Assembly: GCF_000173615.1 (NCBI RefSeq)
Contig: NZ_ABZS01000057.1
Coordinates: forward strand, 1 to 8,893
Origin: Sulfurihydrogenibium yellowstonense SS-5
GTDB lineage: Bacteria; Aquificota; Aquificia; Aquificales; Hydrogenothermaceae
Direction: 5' to 3'
DNA: 8,893 nucleotides
Below are positions 6,601 to 8,893 of the stretch, one piece after another. Numbering within the stretch: position 1 is the stretch's first letter; the number at the start of each line of letters is the position of its first letter. A model generated the notes under the pieces. It did not search any database. It saw nothing but the letters and a program-made list of their open reading frames with translations, and was not told where the DNA came from. The position numbers and the translations under genes are program-made.

Positions 6601-8089
6601 CTTTGGAGAAAAAGCGAGCGAAGTAAAAGATTCTTCATTAAGAGTTCCTGTGGGCGTTGAAGGCGTGGTAGTTGATGTCCAAATTTTTGCTAAGAAGAAA
6701 AAGGATAAAAAAGAAAAAAGAGAGAAGTATTTAGATACTTTAATTAAGCAAGAGGTTGATAAACTTAATTTAGAGTTGGAAGAGAAGAAAAAGTTCATTT
6801 TAGATAAAAGAGACGCTCAGCTTAGAGAAATTCTTATCGGTGTGAAGGTTGCTAAGGATGTTAAAGTAGCCGGCGAAGTTATTATTCCTGAAGGAGAATA
6901 TATATCCGAAAACAATGTTTCTCAGGCTATAAAAATAATAGCTATCAATCCATCTAACTTTATCAAAGACAAAAAATTACTTAAAAAAGTAGAATCTATC
7001 ATCGAAAAAGCAAAATCTCAAATTGAGCTTTGGGAAAAGATTTACGATAAAAGAAAAGAAGCTGTTCAGGAAGGAGCAGACTTAAAACCTGGAGTTAACG
7101 AGCTTGTTAAAGTTTACATAGCTCAAAAGAGAAAGATCCAGGTCGGTGATAAAATGGCAGGTAGACACGGTAATAAAGGTGTAATCTCTGTCGTTCTTCC
7201 TGTTGAAGACATGCCGTTTATGGAAGATGGAACTCCCGTGGACATAGTTTTAAACCCTCTTGGTGTTCCTTCTCGTATGAACGTAGGACAAATACTTGAA
7301 ACCCATCTTGGATTAGCCGCTAAAAAACTCGGTGAAAAACTTGGAAAAGAGCTTGAAAAAATCTTTGATAGAGAAAAGATTATCGATAAGATCGTTGAGT
7401 ATTACAGCATTGTAAATGACACAGATAACAAAATCCTTACTGCGCAAAGAAAGAAAGATTCTCAAGAGTTAAGAGAGGTTTTATCTAAACTTGACGATGA
7501 GTCTTTAAGAGAATTAGTTAGAGATTTAACCAAGATTGGTATCCCTGTAGAAACTGCAATCTTTGAAAGTGCGTCAGAAGAAGATATTAAGAAGCTTCTT
7601 AATCATGCAGGAATAAAAGATAATGGTAAAGTTAAGCTTATTGATGGTAGGACAGGAGAGCCTTTTGACTTGGAAGTTACTGTAGGATACATGTATATGC
7701 TTAAACTTATACATATGGTTGATGATAAAATACACGCACGTTCAACCGGACCTTACTCTCTTATCACACAGCAGCCTCTTGGTGGTAGAGCTCAGTTTGG
7801 TGGACAAAGATTCGGTGAGATGGAAGTATGGGCGCTTGAAGCACACGGAGCAGCGTATACATTAAGAGAGATGTTAACAGTCAAATCTGACGATATTGAA
7901 GGAAGAAAGAGAGTGTACGAAGCTATCATTAAAGGAAAACACTACTACGATATCGGCGTTCCAGAATCTTTTAAAGTTCTTGTTAGAGAGTTAAAAGCTC
8001 TTGGCTTAAACGTTGAATGTATAGTTGATGGACAGCCCCAAGCCTGCGATACTTCAGAGCCAGAAAAGAAAAAGCCTGAGTTAAATTAG
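3623..8089 (+). CDS. rpoB: DNA-directed RNA polymerase subunit beta
   Basis: A 1488-residue beta subunit, against 1342 in E. coli. The rifampicin region is [17 protein letters not shown] at 593-609 then [13 protein letters not shown] to 622; the equivalents of E. coli D516, H526 and S531 are present (D601, H611, S616), while N518 is T603 here. Active-site motifs are YNFEDAI (898-904) and [11 protein letters not shown] (1176-1186, with K1177 and K1185). The beta' contact/clamp region [20 protein letters not shown] is at 1384-1403. Extra parts relative to E. coli are a four-cysteine insertion (about 82-117), about 59 extra residues within 431-529, a Lys-rich coiled-coil region (about 1021-1150) and a charged C-terminal tail (about 1466-1488). 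The ATG at 3623 follows AAGGTGGTG at 3609-3617. rpoC lies downstream, as usual. Confidence 0.99.
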   Translation: MREIKNLKRNPFRKILSKRREIITPPDLLSVPKESFENFVQFHTNPLKRDPNKGLESLFRTSFPFVDPNGQLEVRYIGYEIGDWECGKCGKALPDEVLGGPEVDCPNCGGPLIYKEKLTVEECKFKGLTYGAPLRVLLELVINHTDPKTGEIIPKTIKKQKIYFGEIPLLTDYAYFMINGSERIIVSQLIRSSGIFFSGKEDKTKDIITRVIYEGSVIPEKGSRVEVQYATNSEIFYAKIDRRKILGTTLLRAFGLDTAYKILKNFYGKVDRYIVEDGKLVHENTKIPVNLEELVNRDIFVTYVYEEMSEKGQPVPIKQEKYVSVESLEKLLNDDRIKIEEVVTVEPQVINKSSYQRVIVETLKKDEPKINALFTFRDAALVEIYRKMRPTDTAVLDPKAFMKRAKELFNNTFTDIQRYDLSRVGRVKLNAKVHNIPKTIKPLDLEDFFEKFPPLALDEDIETKDGIIPKGTKIDPVVLEKLKETSFKEIKVKEYLDEEARTLQLADIIAIVKYLLELRFGKKNLDDIAHLGNRRVRPVGELLEAQARAGIARMQKAFRDRVATVDVEDPNLKPSELINPRYLTNSILEFLKSGQLSQFMDQTNPLSELTHKRRLSALGPGGLTRESAKFEIRDVHPSHYGRICPIETPEGQNIGLVSSMTVYSRINEFGFLISPYRKVINGVVTNEIEYLTAYEEEKYVIAQANAEIDEKGRFLTDRVLARAYGDIRLVEPNEVHYMDVSPKQVVSPSASLIPFLEHDDANRALMGSNMQRQAVPLIRTEYPLVGTGMEVVIAKDSGSVIVAKRGGEVIKVDGNTIVIKVNEDEINPHDPLDIGMDIYKLNKFKGSNQATCMNQRPLVRKGDIVEKGATIADGTSTYKGELALGKNVLVAFMPWRGYNFEDAIVISERLVKDDVFTSIHIEEFEIEARETKLGPEEITRNIPGINERQLANLDEHGVVRVGAYVKPGDILVGKVTPKGETALTPEEKLLFAIFGEKASEVKDSSLRVPVGVEGVVVDVQIFAKKKKDKKEKREKYLDTLIKQEVDKLNLELEEKKKFILDKRDAQLREILIGVKVAKDVKVAGEVIIPEGEYISENNVSQAIKIIAINPSNFIKDKKLLKKVESIIEKAKSQIELWEKIYDKRKEAVQEGADLKPGVNELVKVYIAQKRKIQVGDKMAGRHGNKGVISVVLPVEDMPFMEDGTPVDIVLNPLGVPSRMNVGQILETHLGLAAKKLGEKLGKELEKIFDREKIIDKIVEYYSIVNDTDNKILTAQRKKDSQELREVLSKLDDESLRELVRDLTKIGIPVETAIFESASEEDIKKLLNHAGIKDNGKVKLIDGRTGEPFDLEVTVGYMYMLKLIHMVDDKIHARSTGPYSLITQQPLGGRAQFGGQRFGEMEVWALEAHGAAYTLREMLTVKSDDIEGRKRVYEAIIKGKHYYDIGVPESFKVLVRELKALGLNVECIVDGQPQACDTSEPEKKKPELN

Positions 8090-8100
8090 ATAGATTTTAA

Positions 8101-8122
8101 CCTCCCTTTTTGGGAGGCTTTC
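8101..8122 (+). terminator. GC-rich hairpin between rpoB and rpoC (weak terminator or processing/regulatory hairpin)
   Basis: CCTCCC (8101-8106) and GGGAGG (8112-8117) form a perfect 6-pair stem with a five-T loop, followed by CTTTCT. The U tract is short and broken, so any termination is likely weak. ACCTCC (8100-8105) equals the core of the 16S anti-Shine-Dalgarno and can also pair perfectly with GGAGGT (8133-8138), the rpoC ribosome binding site. The right arm region 8115-8121 can pair with 8071-8077 in the rpoB end. Confidence 0.5.
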
Positions 8123-8130
8123 TAAACAAT

Positions 8131-8140
8131 AAGGAGGTAG
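8131..8140 (+). promoter_or_regulatory. rpoC ribosome binding site, supports the GTG start at 8147
   Basis: AAGGAGGTAG is a near-complete match to the anti-Shine-Dalgarno and ends its GGAGGT core 8 bases before the GTG at 8147. This spacing, plus the onset of beta' homology soon after, decides the start in the absence of a nearby ATG in frame. Confidence 0.8.
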
Positions 8141-8146
8141 CTTAAC

Positions 8147-8893
8147 GTGGAAGCAAAAGAAAGAAAAGAAACAGTGAGATTTGATGCCATCAGAATATCT
8201 CTTGCTTCACCTGAAATGATTAGGTCTTGGTCTCACGGAGAAGTAAAAAAGCCAGAAACTCTTAACTATAGAACATTAAAACCAGAAAAAGATGGACTTT
8301 TTGATGCAAGAATATTTGGACCTATAAAAGACTATGAATGTTTATGTGGAAAATATAAAAAAAGGAAGTATGAAGGTACAATTTGTGATAGATGTGGTGT
8401 TGAAGTTACACGTTCCGATGTTAGAAGAGAAAGATTTGGACATATAGAGCTTGCATCTCCGGTTGTTCATATATGGTATTTAAAATCTACACCAAGTAAA
8501 ATAGGTAGTTTGTTAGATTTAACATCAAGAGATATCGAAAGAGTTGTTTATTTTGAATCTTATTTAGTTGTAGAGCATCCAACAGAGGAAGAAGAGGAAG
8601 CATTTGAAAAAGACCCTAAATCTTTACCTTTAATGGAAGGTGGTCTTACAAAATACGTAAAATTACACGTTGTTTCTGAAGATGAATTTAGAGAAAGAGA
8701 GTATGAGTATTCAAACGCAGAAAAATACGAATACGGAATGGGAGCTGAAAAAGTTAAAGATGTTCTTGCAAGAATAGACTTAGAGATTCTTGCAAAAAGA
8801 CTTAAAAAAGAACTTCATGGATATGCAGGAACGTTTGACGACTTAAATCTAAACTACAAATTGAACTATATAAGACTTTACAATAAAGCTATC
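8147..8893 (+). CDS. rpoC: DNA-directed RNA polymerase subunit beta', N-terminal part (runs off the window)
   Basis: 249 codons are present and the frame is open to the last base. From the GTG start the protein reads [20 protein letters not shown], then [21 protein letters not shown] and [12 protein letters not shown], the N-terminal clamp of beta'. The zinc-binding motif has C65, C67, C80 and C83 (YECLCGKY and CDRCGVEVT), matching the CxC...CxxC pattern at C70-C88 of E. coli. It is followed by [21 protein letters not shown] and [13 protein letters not shown]. The catalytic NADFDGD loop lies beyond the window. Beta' pairs with beta to form the polymerase active-site cleft. GTG is chosen for its strong ribosome binding site; the gene lies 57 bases after rpoB. 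Confidence 0.98.
   Translation, partial: MEAKERKETVRFDAIRISLASPEMIRSWSHGEVKKPETLNYRTLKPEKDGLFDARIFGPIKDYECLCGKYKKRKYEGTICDRCGVEVTRSDVRRERFGHIELASPVVHIWYLKSTPSKIGSLLDLTSRDIERVVYFESYLVVEHPTEEEEEAFEKDPKSLPLMEGGLTKYVKLHVVSEDEFREREYEYSNAEKYEYGMGAEKVKDVLARIDLEILAKRLKKELHGYAGTFDDLNLNYKLNYIRLYNKAI

Noticed and set aside
4870..6798. Three - strand open frames opposite rpoB (4870-5148, 5876-6109, 6379-6798)
   Set aside because: They lie fully within a highly conserved coding sequence, have Ser/Phe-rich composition typical of antisense frames, and show no recognisable domain.
1..8893. Accessory system such as a mobile element, CRISPR array, toxin-antitoxin or defence locus
   Set aside because: All space is taken by conserved translation and transcription genes with short gaps; no direct repeats of array type, transposase or integrase motifs were seen.

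Overview
The window is a stretch of the bacterial translation/transcription super-operon, all on the + strand: tuf (last codons) - rpmG - tRNA-Trp - secE - nusG - rplK - rplA - rplJ - rplL - rpoB - rpoC (first 249 codons). It is AT-rich, uses AGA, ATA and AAA codons heavily, and has strong GGAGG-type ribosome binding sites. NusG carries the large domain inserted inside the NGN fold that is known from Aquifex, and its insert and KOW sequence closely resemble what I recall of Aquifex aeolicus NusG. With the long RpoB (1488 residues, large inserts) and the low GC, this points to Aquificota, most likely a low-GC member such as Sulfurihydrogenibium in the Hydrogenothermaceae. The phylum is well supported; the genus is a guess.

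Layout: 1-201 holds the EF-Tu tail and zinc-ribbon ribosomal protein L33. 217-289 is tRNA-Trp(CCA), embedded between mRNAs, so its processing should cut the transcript just before secE. 306-1297 encodes the SecE translocon subunit and the elongation factor NusG. 1363-2534 is the L11-L1 pair, preceded by a two-tier inverted repeat that spans the end of nusG and touches the rplK Shine-Dalgarno (SD). 2546-3506 is the L10-L12 stalk pair, followed by a good intrinsic terminator/attenuator. 3623-8089 is RNA polymerase beta, with an extra four-cysteine zinc-ribbon-like insertion near its N-terminus. A short hairpin then precedes rpoC (8147 to the window end).

The genes build the ribosomal stalks and RNA polymerase, and the operon includes the factor (NusG) that links the two machines. 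No mobile element, CRISPR array, defence system or other accessory cassette is visible, and no intergenic stretch exceeds about 116 bases. I do not see a new multi-gene system. The points worth a second look are at the RNA and domain level: the rplK leader structure, hairpins upstream of rpoB and rpoC whose arms can also pair with the downstream SD, the missing space for a conventional L10 leader, and the RpoB zinc-ribbon insertion.
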